A stretch of 64,000 nt of DNA. It comes from Pomphorhynchus laevis. Its lineage: Eukaryota > Acanthocephala > Palaeacanthocephala > Echinorhynchida > Pomphorhynchidae. Made by a program: the position numbers and the translations under genes. Location: NCBI GenBank assembly GCA_012934845.2, contig WNNJ02003600.1, positions 21,721 through 85,720 of the forward strand, written 5' to 3'. Of the stretch, positions 1-10,490 are shown in pieces. Each line of letters opens with the position of its first letter. Position 1 is the stretch's first letter. Below the pieces are notes generated by a model. The model was not told the DNA's origin and did no database searches. It saw only the letters and a list, made by a program, of their open reading frames with translations.

Positions 1-126
1 TTTGCACGATATTCGAAAACTTGTATACTACTTTGTTTTTACTTTTATGGTAACTTGTATAGCGAAACGTTTGTTTTTCTAGCATAGCGAAAGATCATGT
101 TTATGGCTAATAAAACGGCAGCCACC

Positions 127-162
127 ATGTTTTATACTAGGTACTATTCACGCTCCGTTTGA
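127..162 (+). other. Possible upstream ORF, 11 codons
   Basis: An ATG in near-ideal Kozak context (GCCACCATG) opens 11 codons and stops at 160-162, eight bases before the ATG of the next reading frame at 170. If this stretch is 5' UTR, it would damp translation of the downstream protein. It could equally be intronic: CAG|GTT at 164-168 resembles a 3' splice site, and exon 2 of the same gene also begins with GTT. Confidence 0.3.
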
Positions 163-169
163 CCAGGTT

Positions 170-649
170 ATGTCGGCAAACGTATTCGACAATCGCAATA
201 ACTCACTAATGGACGGACTTGACAGGCTCTATCTGGAACTCGACACCACCAATGCTTTTATTCGCGACCAGTTACGAAATTGCCAGTATTTACCTGCTAA
301 TGGTTCCATAGCAGATTTACTAACTCGAACTGACTTATTAAAGCTTACGTTACAAATTACCAAAATTCAGAGCTATATCAATAAGAATAGTATGTATAAA
401 AAAAACTCAAGCAACGAATCTTCATCAACGGATCGCCGGCTAGAATTTCTTAACAACTGGATTCAAAAGCGACCGATTTGGTTACTAGCTGAACTAAACA
501 ATTTTCTAGGATATTGGATTACTCAAAGTAAAATGCATGTCATGGATCATACGATCGCTATGATCGCTCATAACAAGCATATTCCCGTTGAATCACTGGA
601 AACGGTGGAAGAGCAGTGTCAAATCATGAATGACATTGACGACTCTATG
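170..649 (+). CDS. Unidentified host protein, exon 1
   Basis: 160 codons from ATG at 170 to a donor ATG|GTATGT at 649/650. The peptide reads as soluble and mostly helical (LDRLYLELDTTNAFIRDQL near the start, WIQKRPIWLLAELNNFLGYW near residues 103-122). It has a Ser/Asn-rich loop around residues 79-90 and no signal peptide or membrane segment. Open frame continues only four codons past the donor. The junction is phase 0, and the next good acceptor in the same phase, at 6415, leads into another open frame. I do not recognise the family. The intron (650-6415) is filled with dead LINE sequence, which suggests a retained host gene. Evidence is open frame plus matched splice signals; the function is unknown. 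Confidence 0.6.
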
Positions 650-798
650 GTATGTTTCTAAATAAATAAAGATTTTCTTACCAAAATAATACATGACGAT
701 AAATATCAGTAAACGAATAACAAAAAATCGTCGGAAATATCTTATTAATTCAGTTTGTTTGAAATCCTCTATCTATCTTAATGGCCTCAGGTTCAGTG

Positions 799-827
799 GG
801 ATCTGAGCACTCCAGGTGCTCAGATCC
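799..827. repeat. 12-bp perfect hairpin at LINE 3' end
   Basis: GGATCTGAGCAC (799-810) and GTGCTCAGATCC (816-827) are exact reverse complements around TCCAG. It lies at the 3' end of LINE copy A. The right arm looks like an inverted extra copy of the terminal sequence, which copies B and C do not show. Confidence 0.75.
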
Positions 828-884
828 TGGTGGGATTAATTTTAATTAATTTAATTCTGGTGGGATTAAATTTCGCCTACTTAA

Positions 885-2000
885 TTAATCGCGGATTTTA
901 CGCAAAAGCGCTTTCTCGTAAATCGACACAAGGGAATTCTTAATCGAAATAGGCCGCAGGTCTTTAGGACAAGAGACCGAATTGTTCTTAGGTATTAAAA
1001 CTTGTCTACTATTATTGATGCCGGCCACATCGGAAGGGGTGGCTAAAAGCATGGTGACGGCTACTTCTATTCTTTGTTCGGTTGTCACAAGCTGACAGAC
1101 ACGGGTAGAGAGTGGAGCGACGGATTCGGAGGTACCCGGAAGAGGCCCCCAGGAGTCAAGAATATCTGTGGCAGATAGATCTCTACTCCTAAAGTCTCGC
1201 CATTCGGGATTTATTGAGGCAATTAAAAGGCTCTATAATTATGTAGGGATAGTGACTCCTCCAAAAACTTATCAAGACCAATTTTCCAATCCACCCCAAT
1301 GATCTATTTTTTTAGCAGACAAATTTATCCTTTTTGAATATCTTCCAGAAGGAAGACGGAGCTGGATTAAGGGAAGCAATGCTTGCCCTATCCTTACCCA
1401 GTTTGAACCTATAGCTAGTGATCCAATATTCATTCGAGAGAGCTAGTCTGGCAGAAACAGAGATTGGGAAGACGGATCATATATGCTAAGGTCTTGAGTT
1501 TTGTCCGAATTAAGTCATGAGAGGTGGACATATGTTGTCGCGACTGCTCCGTACAGTGGGGTTTCAACAACCACCTCTAATGGAGCAGTAATAAGTCGAG
1601 GAGTGAATTCGTTGAGGTGCAGTGGAAAGAGGGGGCGGTGGTTTGTGAATAAGATCACGGTTCCTGGCTCTGTGGAGTGCTGCATTAATCCAACGACCAG
1701 TTATGTCGTCGAAATCACCAAGTACCATGTCATAGCCGCTATCAATAATCCTATCCAGGAGGTCACGGTTCTTGTGAATCTCACCTGGACGGATGTAGAC
1801 ATTGGCTAGACTGAGGCGTTTACCGTTCTTACAGAGTGATATAACTAAACAAGACAGGGCTGGACAAGAATATTTTAGTAGTTTAGTAGGAAACTAAACT
1901 AATAGTTTAGTTTACATAGTGGGAGCAGATGTGTTTAGGGAGGAATCGAGTAATTTCTTGGGGGAGACGGATATACTGCGTCTCCTGAAGGACTATAACA
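885..2000 (-). pseudogene. LINE ORF2 remnant: endonuclease and RT start
   Basis: On the minus strand about 1810-1690 reads as NVYIRPGE..KNRD then GDF, the catalytic core of an AP-type endonuclease (GDFN motif). 885-1088 reads VLIPKNNSVSCPKDLRPISI then SIYEKALLRKIR, the first conserved RT block of this LINE family. Many stops and shifts separate the pieces, and motifs A-C of the RT are absent. Confidence 0.6.
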
Positions 2001-2318
2001 TCTAGGGCAGAAGCACCTCCAAAATTCCACTAAAGGATATTCAATGAAAAAGGCTCACGAGTACTCTGCATTTTGCTGAGTTAGCTGGGTGGAATTGCCT
2101 CATCCCTAGATAGAGCTAGGGGCAGAATAGTCGCTCTTTCCTCCACTAACTCCGTCCAGGGTGGGCATTTGCCCACGGGCGATATCTTCATTTCTCGTGT
2201 TAGAGGCTTTCCCGGACTTGCCCTTGAGTAGTTTGCCCATCTTCAATGGAAATACGGTGTGGGCCGAAGCCGCTCGTTTCTTTGACTCTGAAGTAGTTGC
2301 TGGAGAGTTTGTTGGAGC

Positions 2319-3137
2319 TTAATAAAGCAGTGCGAAATGACTATTAATGAGTTTCTGTATTTGTCCTAAGATAGCTTGCTTTTGAGAATCAAAAAGACGT
2401 ATAATGTCCATATCAGACATACTACCGCTGTTTTCAGCATAGCTAGCATGAGTTTTAACTGTATGTGAAGGAAATAATTTGAGCCGATATGCCTTGAAAG
2501 CCTCACATCTCCTGAACCAGGAGGGATGCGGACCAGAGCAGTTAACACGCCGCGGAGTAGAGCAATATGGACCGATGTCGATACATTCTTTAGAGGAACA
2601 GTAGCCACAGATATTCTCTGCCTTACACATTGAGGCTCAACGCCCCCATCCATGACAGAGATTACAGTGGGGGAAGGTCATGTCATCATTATTAAAAAGT
2701 ATAAACTTTAAATTGAAGCCCATGAACGGGTTGCATGACATTTTGGTTAACGTCTCGGCAATGTCGGTGGGGCCGAGACAAAATTTATCGGAATAGGTAG
2801 CCCATTCTTTCGCTTAATGGAGCAAAAAATTTGAGACTTTGAAAAGTATTTGAAGTGCGTCAATGTCTTTTTGCTCCAAGTGAGGAGGAAGGTTAATTAT
2901 TTTCAAGGAAGCCATGATAGGCCTTATAATCAGGCTACCAACTTTAGATAGATTGTTATTAAAGAAATCTTTGTATGCATTAGTCAAATCAGAGGTGGCA
3001 AAGGAAATTTTAACCTCCGTCTCGTAGTACCTGACCGTATTAAATAGTATTCTGTTTCTGTACTGCTCTGCGAAATTTCGCATGAAAATGTTGTACAATT
3101 TGTGCCTTTCTATAGGCTCTGACAATTTAATAATCAT
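2319..3137 (-). pseudogene. LINE ORF1 (gag-like) remnant
   Basis: Two frames together give an ORF1-type protein. The upstream part (2814-3137) reads SLKIINLPPHLEQKDIDAL. The downstream part (2319-2630) has a knuckle array, CGYCSSKECIDIGPYC, then the family signature VNCSGPHPSWFRRCEAFKAY, the Cys/His layout found at the end of ORF1 in I/Jockey-type LINEs. It would be the RNA-binding chaperone of the element. It is split by frameshifts and stops and is not functional. Confidence 0.65.
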
Positions 3138-3504
3138 AAGATTTTTAAGCTTGGGTATAGGGGAAGAACCCCATTACCCTTTACCCTAATAATCATTAGA
3201 TAACAAATCGCTTACCTTAGGTGTTGTTACAGTCGAAATTACCTTAGAAATACTTGAATTCTGTTCCATGTTTTTGGATTGGAATTCGAATCTTTTGAAG
3301 CACCGCACATGTTTCCGTTGATGCACATTTTTGATCTGGTATGTTTCTCACAACTATCTTTCCTTCATCGAATAGCAATACATTTTACTAAAATTTGTGC
3401 ATGCTTTTATCAATTAAACACCGGCTTGTTGATCTGATTACAATCAAACAAGTTGTCGAAACAACACAATGTATATCCACATTAAAAATTTCACCTAAAC
3501 CCTT

Positions 3505-4918
3505 CTCATGCTTCATTCTGGAAGATATCGAAGAAGTTTGTCTGCTGGAAGGATAGAGCCTTGGTTTGGATTGGTAGCATAGGCCTTGACAAAGTTTTAG
3601 AGGAGTCACTATCTTTACATAATTATAGAGTCACTCAATCTCCCCAACCATTCCCGCCTTGGTGTGACTTCAGGAGTAGAGACTTATCTGTTACAGACAT
3701 TCTTAACTCCTGAGAACCACACCCAGGCACCTCCAAATCCCATGCGCCACTCTCCACTCGTGTCTGTCAGCTTTTGACAGTCAGTCAGAGAAAGAAGGTC
3801 GCCATCACAATGCTATTAGCCTCCCCGTCCGACATAGCGGACATTAGCATCAGCCGTCGAGTTGAGTTTTTTTACCATAAAAGAGATTGATCACTTGTCC
3901 TAAAGATCTGCGGCGCATCTCGATTCAAAACGCCCTCATATCCATCTACGAGAAAGCGTTTGCGCTTAGAATCCGCGTCCATTCAGCAATGGGTGAAGTG
4001 CATCAGTTTTGTCAGGATAATAGTCATCAGCTTGCTGTGGCTATTTTTCTTGATTTTTCAGCTGCATTTGAAAGACCTCCATTCCCTTCGTTATCTCCTC
4101 TCTCAGGTCCCTTGCGTAGCCTGCGAGAATTGTTAACAGAGTGGAGATATTGCTGTGCACCAAGCGGTTTTACTATAAATACGACCCTGATGCGCGTCAG
4201 TTCTACCTATTACGGGTGTACCTCAAGGATCCCCACTTTCTTCTATCTTATATCTTGCTGCATCCATTGTACTATTCAAGAATTTTAAAAGTGATCGACA
4301 TCTAGTGGTATATGCTGATGATACCACAGCCCTGTTCTCTGTACGCAGGTGCAAAGATGTAATATCTGACATCAGCCGTTTCTTTTTAAGATTAAAAGAT
4401 CAGTTGCCCCCATCCAATCTTATTTTAAACTCCTTTAAGTCGCAGGTGGTAGTCTTTCATGGCGCCCCTGCCACCAAAGAGAAATTATAGAGACTAGCAC
4501 TCTCAGCACTCTCCTCCATTTTGCAGCATTAACCACTCCCCATCTTTACAAGTCGAGTAAAATATCTGGGGTTCACCGTTACTTTGAATTGTTCGGCGAA
4601 AGCTGACCTGGATAGACTTAAACGTATCCTGAAGAAAGCTAGGTGGGCTCTGAAACGGGCCCAGCATCTGTCATTGAATGGGATAACCCAAGGGCGCCTC
4701 TAGGGTACTTGGGCTATCTCGGGATTAGTCTTCTTCTCACGAGGACTCCCCCAGAACAAAGACTAAGGTTTCTCAAGCTTCTCATCTCGAGATTACCAAC
4801 CATAGTCCGCCTTGACTGGACTCTTAGGTGAGTGAGAGACCCCGAATGGTTCAGTCAGAGGGCGGCGCGCTGGTGCGGCCGAGGGGCTCAGATCCCTCTG
4901 GACCTGAGGCCGTGAATA
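3505..4918 (+). mobile_element. I/Jockey-group LINE, copy B (dead, 5'-truncated)
   Basis: Plus-strand copy of the same family as A and C, head-to-head with A. It starts inside ORF2 (LVGSIGLDKVLEES-type linker around 3560-3610), carries RT pieces at 3887-4831 and ends at the family 3' terminus near 4886-4914 (CTCAGATCC..CTGGACCTGAGGCC). No poly-A tail and no obvious target-site duplication. Confidence 0.7.
3887..4831 (+). pseudogene. LINE RT remnant with YADD
   Basis: Three frames in series: CPKDLRRISIQNALISIYEK (RT block 1); VAIFLDFSAAFE (motif A with its Asp); then MVYADDTTALFS (motif C, both catalytic Asp present) followed by VVVFHGAP and, further on, KADLDRLKRILKKARWAL, the C-terminal helix typical of this family. 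Several frameshifts and an internal deletion between motifs A and C make it inactive. Confidence 0.65.
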
Positions 4919-5020
4919 TAACTTGAAGATTTCAAAATACACGTCTTCTGTTTAAAGTTGTCTTTTGCATGTTTTTGCTTCTTAAAGTTTTTATCGGTTA
5001 TATAGTTATTAATAAAACTC

Positions 5021-5344
5021 TTACTTCCTTATTAAAAATTTATTTTTTTTAAATTCTTGCCTTAAAAACAAAATATCTTTAGCCACCGACAATACAAATA
5101 AATTGTCACTATATCGAATGCCTCGGTTTTTATTTGGCAACCATGGTGGGCGAAGATAGCTATATGAATAAATACGATATGCTTCCTTGGATATTTTTAA
5201 ATGCTTGTCAAATATAGAATACAAATTTCTTTTATATTTGCTAGAAAACGAGATCTGTAAATTTCCAAGCGGTCCCGTCAGATCAAATACTAACTTATTC
5301 ACATCACATTTTATAAAATAGAGTCTATCGTTAACAAACACTAC
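5021..5344 (-). CDS. Unassigned ORF or exon, ~107 aa
   Basis: Open on the minus strand from just after a TAG at 5345-5347 to a TAA at 5021. No ATG start is present, so if real it would be a 3' exon entered at a CTCTAG|GTAGTG acceptor. The peptide has balanced composition (VFDLTGPLGNLQISFSSKYK, then YLRPPWLPNKNRGIRYSDNL) and ends FKKNKFLIRK. I do not recognise it. It sits in the intron of the plus-strand gene, on the opposite strand, with no matching donor exon found nearby. It could be a fragment of an unlisted repeat or chance. Confidence 0.3.
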   Translation of the reverse strand, partial: VVFVNDRLYFIKCDVNKLVFDLTGPLGNLQISFSSKYKRNLYSIFDKHLKISKEAYRIYSYSYLRPPWLPNKNRGIRYSDNLFVLSVAKDILFLRQEFKKNKFLIRK

Positions 5345-6415
5345 CTAGAGCTTGTATTTTACAATAAATTGCGTTATAAGCAGTATTTATTGTAAGCATC
5401 TGTATTTCATGCCATTTTTGTTGTTTTGGCTAATGGATTAGTTATCCACATTCGATTTTGTTTGATTTTTGTCTCTACACAAAAACGACATCCATGGAAA
5501 ATTTCGTGTGCTTACAGATGACTACATTAATAAGATTGACGATACGTGAAACTAACACAGTTAGACAGTTCCTAATTTGTACTATTTTTCGAAAGCTAGA
5601 AGATATACATTATAAAATGTTGTATTTCGGTGACTAATGTCAACATCATCAGATATATGAACAAAATTATTGCAAAACAAAAACTTATTACTTGTTTGTA
5701 AGGATTTTGTTCAAATACCTGATTATGTTAAGAGTAGTCACCGAAATGTAGCCGTTTTATAGAAGTTATATCTTCATAGTTCAGAAAAATCGTTTATGTA
5801 TTGCTAAGCAGGAAGAATTTAAGTTTAAACGGATAAATACAGTTTCTGATTTGCATTATTTATCAAAGCCTAACTAAGGGATCAAAATTCGCCAAATTCC
5901 TGCATCGACACATCACCATCCACAGAATTCAAATTTCATGAACATTTCAGCTTGCACAACAATCGATGTTTAATATTTATTATGTTGCTTACTCAAACTA
6001 AGTATTTTCCTGATTCTGCCAGCAAGTACCATATTTTGATTTAACAAACACAAGAGCAATTTAAATCAATAAAATTTATATTTTTCTCAAACATTTTATT
6101 ATTTACCGTAAGTGCGTCATCTACAAACATAGAATATTAAAAGAACCATTGTCAATATGGAACGCATACAACAGTATTCAGTCTGACATCTGATAGGTAA
6201 TCACGTAATGTAAGATTTTGCAACCGTAAAACCACAGCAATCTATATAATAAGATCACAACAACCGAATTATACGTTAATGATTAGATACTAATATAAGT
6301 CATATAGAATTTTAGATTATTGTCGATTTTTATATCAAATCTTATCCAGTTTTCATTTTGATTTTTATTGTGCATTAAATTGATTAAAATTATAATTGTA
6401 TTTTGCTTGTTTTAG
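5345..6415. other. Rest of intron, nothing recognised
   Basis: About 1.07 kb of AT-rich DNA without a convincing reading frame, inverted repeat or element end. It ends in the acceptor used by exon 2. Confidence 0.5.
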
Positions 6416-6766
6416 GTTATTCAACCTCTTTTAAGGCTTAGTAACGAAATGGCTAATAAATTAATAAATAGTGATTTCAAGGTATTAGCATTACAGCATA
6501 TCTTGCGATCAATACAAAACTATCGTTGTGGAATGGTAAACTTCAGTAAAAACCAATTAAACCACAATCGTTCAACACAAAGGCTAAATGGGAACAACGG
6601 TCTTTCGGATTTGGATAATCTAAATCTTGCTGACATTTTTAATCAGTCGGCTGCTGAAAGAGACAGCCGTCTTTCATATCGCATTCTAGATAAATTGAAC
6701 ACAAGGAAAAACGAAATGGCGCTCTTTGCAGTGGGATTAAGTAATTACACATGTATTGGTGTATAA
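6416..6766 (+). CDS. Unidentified host protein, exon 2
   Basis: Follows a good acceptor (TTGCTTGTTTTAG|GTT) and is open in phase 0, matching exon 1. It begins VIQPLLRLSNEMANKL, then has a helix-like stretch (VLALQHILRSIQNYRCG), an Asn/Gln-rich middle and a charged end (RILDKLNTRKNEMALF). A TAA lies at 6764-6766 and an AATAAA follows about 80 bp later, so this may be the last exon. An earlier donor (TTAAG|TAATTA region, near 6738) cannot be excluded. Joined to exon 1 it gives about 276 residues. Family not recognised. Confidence 0.55.
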   Translation, partial: VIQPLLRLSNEMANKLINSDFKVLALQHILRSIQNYRCGMVNFSKNQLNHNRSTQRLNGNNGLSDLDNLNLADIFNQSAAERDSRLSYRILDKLNTRKNEMALFAVGLSNYTCIGV

Positions 6767-6847
6767 TTTTCATTTCCTTTGCAAATTTAAGCTTAATGAC
6801 GTCATTAAGTTCAAACTTAATTACGCCACAAATGCAGCAACATTTTA

Positions 6848-6853
6848 AATAAA
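6848..6853 (+). promoter_or_regulatory. Candidate polyadenylation signal
   Basis: AATAAA 82 bp after the stop codon of the exon at 6416-6766, as expected if that exon is terminal. In DNA this AT-rich the hexamer is common by chance. Confidence 0.35.
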
Positions 6854-7430
6854 TTGGAATCATTTAAAAGCAAATCTTGCCAATAAGTTTTATAAAATAA
6901 TATCAAAAATTATTTAACAAGCATTGGTACTTGACAAAACAGTTTCATTGAGACAAAAAATGCTTGCACTGCCATTCTTTACGTGTTTATAATAAAATGA
7001 TCTAAACGTCATTCTAAGTAATTTACTTACCTTTACACCACATATTATCAAACTTTTATCAAAGGATAGATCTGTAATTCTCAATGTGAGTGATAAAGCC
7101 CACTTAATGTCTTTAGTTAGTTTAAGGGTAGCTATTAGCGTTTTCTTTATTTTAGGGATGTCGAACTCACATGAGAGGGCGTTATTAGGATTTTCAAATT
7201 ATTACCATGTAAATACGCTGTAAGCTACAATCTTAAGATCATTTCTAAGTGATATTGAACTGAGGTTGAAAGAATTAGCTAGTATGCACTACATTTTACA
7301 ATATCATTTTAAATCTTATCTTTGAATGAGCATTGAGCCATAATGCCCATTACAAAACAAATTATAGAAACTGCTTTGTTTTTTGAAATTGAAGTTTCTC
7401 GAATGCATTATCTTCTTCATTAAATATTTA
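6854..7430. other. No gene seen
   Basis: AT-rich intergenic DNA. A lone copy of the GCTATTAGCGTTTTCTTTAT motif at 7131-7150 resembles the short repeats at 7441-7551. Confidence 0.4.
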
Positions 7431-7440
7431 ACCCACTAAA

Positions 7441-7551
7441 CCTATTAGCGTTTTGTATTTAAACCTCTAAAAATACCCACTATTTCTAACTTGAGAAACC
7501 CATTAACGTTTTTTATTTAAACCTCTAAGAAATTTGCCCTTTAACGTTTTT
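7441..7551 (+). repeat. Imperfect ~58-bp tandem repeat
   Basis: 7441-7470 and 7499-7528 share CCYATTARCGTTTT-TATTT then AAACCTCTAA; a third partial unit (CCCTTTAACGTTTTT) is at 7537-7551. Function unknown. Confidence 0.55.
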
Positions 7552-7774
7552 CACTTGAAGAAGACTATATAAAAATTTATAAAAAATCGCACGACTTCAA
7601 TTGATTAAAGTTGAAGTCATGTTCTATTGGTTTAAGTTTATTTAAAAATATCAATTAAACTACAAGGTGTGATGGAATGCTAGCGGTTTTATTGTAATTT
7701 GGCTAAGATCAAGAAACATTTAAATGTTTAATGTGCTTTCATAGTAAAGTGACACTAGAGTCTTTTCGAATGTA

Positions 7775-7805
7775 CCAATTCCGTCATCATTGATGATGGA
7801 ATTGG
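7775..7805. repeat. 15-bp-arm palindrome
   Basis: CCAATTCCGTCATCA and TGATGATGGAATTGG flank a single base, with one mismatch. Possibly the centre of a decayed MITE; no flanking duplication found. Confidence 0.5.
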
Positions 7806-8101
7806 GGATGCAATTTCATCATTAAGGCTACATCATTAATGAGAAAACAATACTGTTTAACTTGTCTATGGTTTGAAGAGATAAATAACAGCTATTTTTA
7901 CACACTACTGCTACATCCCTTCTACCTACAACTCTCGAACTATAGAGACAGCAAAGTGCTGATTGAAAGCATTCGTCATTTTGTGATTTCTAAATTGTGC
8001 TCCCTAATGCTTTTCTCCTTGTCGTAACTAAATAACATATAAATTAAAGACTTTAAAGAATATAAATTGGTTCATAGCTGTGTAATATATATACATGTAT
8101 A

Positions 8102-8799
8102 TATACTAAATGGTGTTGCTTGATAGACTTGACTTCGATTCACGACTTTCAGTCACCATGTCACTTCTAGACGACCACTTCAGCATCGACATGATGGGTA
8201 CCCGGCAACACTCATCAGTAGAATGAGATACACACTGGTCGTTTCGGTTGTCTGTGTGACATTGTGAATAAAGGCGTTTCCGACACTTTGCTTAATTGTC
8301 TGAGGCTTTCGCTCTTAACCAGATCGAATTGCTGTGCGGACCATCCTTAAACACTAGGCGGAGGTTGTTGCTGAAATGTCGCTGCACTCGTTGGATCCTA
8401 AATGGATCCAGCAACAACCTCTGCCTAGTGTTTAAGGATGGTCCGCACAGCAATTCGATCTGGTTAAGAGCACTAAGCAGAGGTTGTTGCTGAAATGTCG
8501 CTGCACTCCTTGGATCCTAAATGGATCCAGCAACAACCTCTGCCTAGTGTTTAAGGATGGTCCGCACAGCAATTCGATCTGGTTAAGAGCGAAAGCCTCA
8601 GACAATTAAGCAAAGTGTCGGAAACGCCTTTATTCACAATGTCACACAGGCAACCGAAACGACCAGTGTGTACCTCATTCTACTGATGAGTGTTGCCGGG
8701 TACTCATCATTTCGATGCTGAAGTGGTCGTCTAGAAGTGACATGGTGACTGAAAGTCGTGAATCGAAGTCCAGTCTATCAAGCAACACCATTTAGTATA
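8102..8799. mobile_element. 698-bp foldback element
   Basis: The left arm beginning TATACTAAATGGTGTTGCT at 8102 is matched in reverse complement by the right arm ending at 8799, and the match continues with few changes almost to the centre. Base composition is far less AT-rich than the surroundings. The arms carry AATAAAGGCGTTTCC (left, near 8267) and its complement (right). The outermost bases give a possible TA target duplication. No coding frame is credible. A transcript would form one long hairpin. It may be a non-autonomous DNA transposon or an inverted pair of some terminal repeat; the family is not recognised. Confidence 0.75.
8357..8590 (+). repeat. ~117-bp tandem duplication inside the foldback
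   Basis: 8357-8471 and 8475-8590 are near-identical: each runs from GGTTGTTGCTG through TTGGATCCTAAATGGATCC to CTGGTTAAGAGC. Each copy is itself partly palindromic (AGCAACAACCTCTGCC against its complement), so the centre of the foldback is a repeated cruciform. Confidence 0.8.
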
Positions 8800-8861
8800 A
8801 ATGCCGTATTTCGTAAGAAATCCTGGACAGTTGTCTACTCAGCACATTCGTGCATTACTAT

Positions 8862-9345
8862 TATATATATGAAATGCGTGTTTCGATATATTGATGAGAT
8901 ATGTGTATTTAATTCTAATAATTATTATTCAATTAGTGAATTTATCCACGTAGCCTTATTCTTAATAAAACCAATATTAATGATAAAGAAGGTGTATATC
9001 TAGATATGAACATTAAATTAACATTAACTAAAACTACTATTAATTTATATCTTAAAGATAACGTATTTGAATTTACAAGAAACATATTTTTGCATGAGCA
9101 TTCATGCATACCATATAATATAAAATATAATACATCAAATAATGAAATTTTAAGAATTGACATAACATGTAACTATATTAGCTTTCTTCAAAATCATTTA
9201 AATATTTTAATAAATACATTTCAACTAGATTACGATAAAAAAGCTAAACAGAAAATCATAAAATATATATCAATCGGCAAAATATTATTAAAAATATAAA
9301 CTCTAATTTCCAATCTAAAATTACCGATATTTCATAAATTGTCTA
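8862..9345 (+). mobile_element. Permuted PLE fragment: RT 3' part
   Basis: Plus-strand, 5'-truncated. It reads CVFRYIDEICVFNSNN (motif C, here IDE), then MNIKLTLTKTTINLYLKD and FLHEHSCIPYNIKYN, collinear with the long PLE at 61190-64000. It begins about 60 bp after the foldback. Two frames, so broken. Confidence 0.75.
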
Positions 9346-10490
9346 CTATTTTGTTGTAATTTACATGATGGTGCACTTTCATAATGTACATACTTGTTTA
9401 TGTAAATAATTTTCTTTATTATTGCTCGCTTATTTAGTTCAAATTAACTATATGTTCTGTAAAAAGAGCTATCATAAAATGATTGCTAAAATTTAAATTA
9501 AAAAATTTAAATTTAAATTAAGGATTTATAATTTTTAATTATTAACCATATTTTATAATTATTAATTTTACTTGATAATTAAAATAAATAATTCAATTTA
9601 TGATTAGTTAGGCAGCCACGAAAGAATCGACAAAATAGTAACTAGTACCGTTTCGTCATTGTTTTGACTAATCAGTGCCGGGTACCTCCAACTAATGGAT
9701 GCAGAGGAAGACCGGTAGTCGGCACGAGTACTGCAAGCACATCCGTCTATCCTCCTCCGCATCAAGCAGTGGAAGGTGCCCGGCACCGATGAGTTAAAGC
9801 AATGATTAAACGATACTTATTACTGTTTTGTCGATTCTTTAGTGGCTGCCTAACTGATCATAAACAACATTCCACGGAATCCTCTCTCATTTTCTAAAAT
9901 TATTTAAATAATTTTAAACAAACCGCAGTATTTCTTATGATAGTAAATTTTGAAAATAGTAAATTTATTATCTTAAAGTAAATTTTCAAACACAATAACT
10001 TTCGTCCTCTGTATTCATAAAGATGACAAATGAAATTGGATAAAGATTAAATACACATTTTAATACAATTAATCTATATCCAAGTTTAACCTATTTCATA
10101 TTAAAATTTTTGTAGATCTAATAATTAGATCAGATAACTGAGTCTACTTATATTAAATTGCTTATAAATAAAACATAATGATAAATAAAAATAAAATAAT
10201 TAATAATTAAATAATTATGAATAATAAATAATTTTTATATGAGATTTTATATAATTTATATAAAGTCAAAATTCATTATTAAAATTTAAAACAAAAGTCA
10301 ATTTTTATAAATTGAATAATAACTAAAAGACGATATATCAAAATAAGAATTAGTGGCCATCTAATCCATATTAATAACATTAGTTATTAATTTAAGTTAA
10401 AATTGTGATCGAGTTAAAATTTAAAATTGAAATTTAAAATAAAAGTCAATTTTTATAAATTGAATAATAACTAAAAGACGATATATCAAA
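9307..10490. repeat. 1.18-kb composite repeat, copy 1
   Basis: Near-identical to 18082-19262 over the whole length, with a handful of single-base differences. It contains the end of a plus-strand PLE, a palindromic MITE (9599-9862) and the start of a minus-strand PLE tail. The same three parts and junctions occur in both copies, so the composite was assembled once and then copied. Confidence 0.8.
9599..9862. mobile_element. Palindromic MITE, copy 1
   Basis: Terminal inverted repeats of about 40 bp (TATGATTAGTTAGGCAGCC... and its complement at 9843-9862) enclose an inner inverted repeat (GTGCCGGGTACC / GGTGCCCGGCAC). About 264 bp, no credible coding. A 60-codon open frame across it is a by-product of the palindrome. 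A TA-type target is possible; superfamily unknown. Confidence 0.7.

Larger units (their letters stand above)
782..3180 (-). mobile_element. I/Jockey-group LINE, copy A (dead)
   Basis: Minus-strand non-LTR retrotransposon in the intron of the gene at 170-6766. From its 5' end (near 3180) it has an ORF1 remnant with zinc knuckles, an AP-type endonuclease remnant (about 2000-1500), the start of the RT (885-1088, reading VSCPKDLRPISI) and then directly the last ~100 bp. The RT palm is missing, so it is internally deleted. The 3' terminus (CTCAGATCC..CTG..CCTGAGGCC on its own strand) recurs in copies B and C, which fixes the family's 3' end. There is no poly-A tail. Family assignment is by motif style only. 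Confidence 0.7.

Noticed and set aside
8649-8697. Permuted hammerhead ribozyme in the foldback right arm (CGAAAC, then CTGATGAG, with GGCAAC/GTTGCC as stem II)
   Set aside because: Only 22 bases lie between the two cores, not enough for stem III, a cleavage site and stem I; no complete fold found by hand.
9604-9786. 60-aa reading frame (also at 18379-18561)
   Set aside because: Lies within a palindromic MITE and is open because of the inverted repeat; no codon or motif support.
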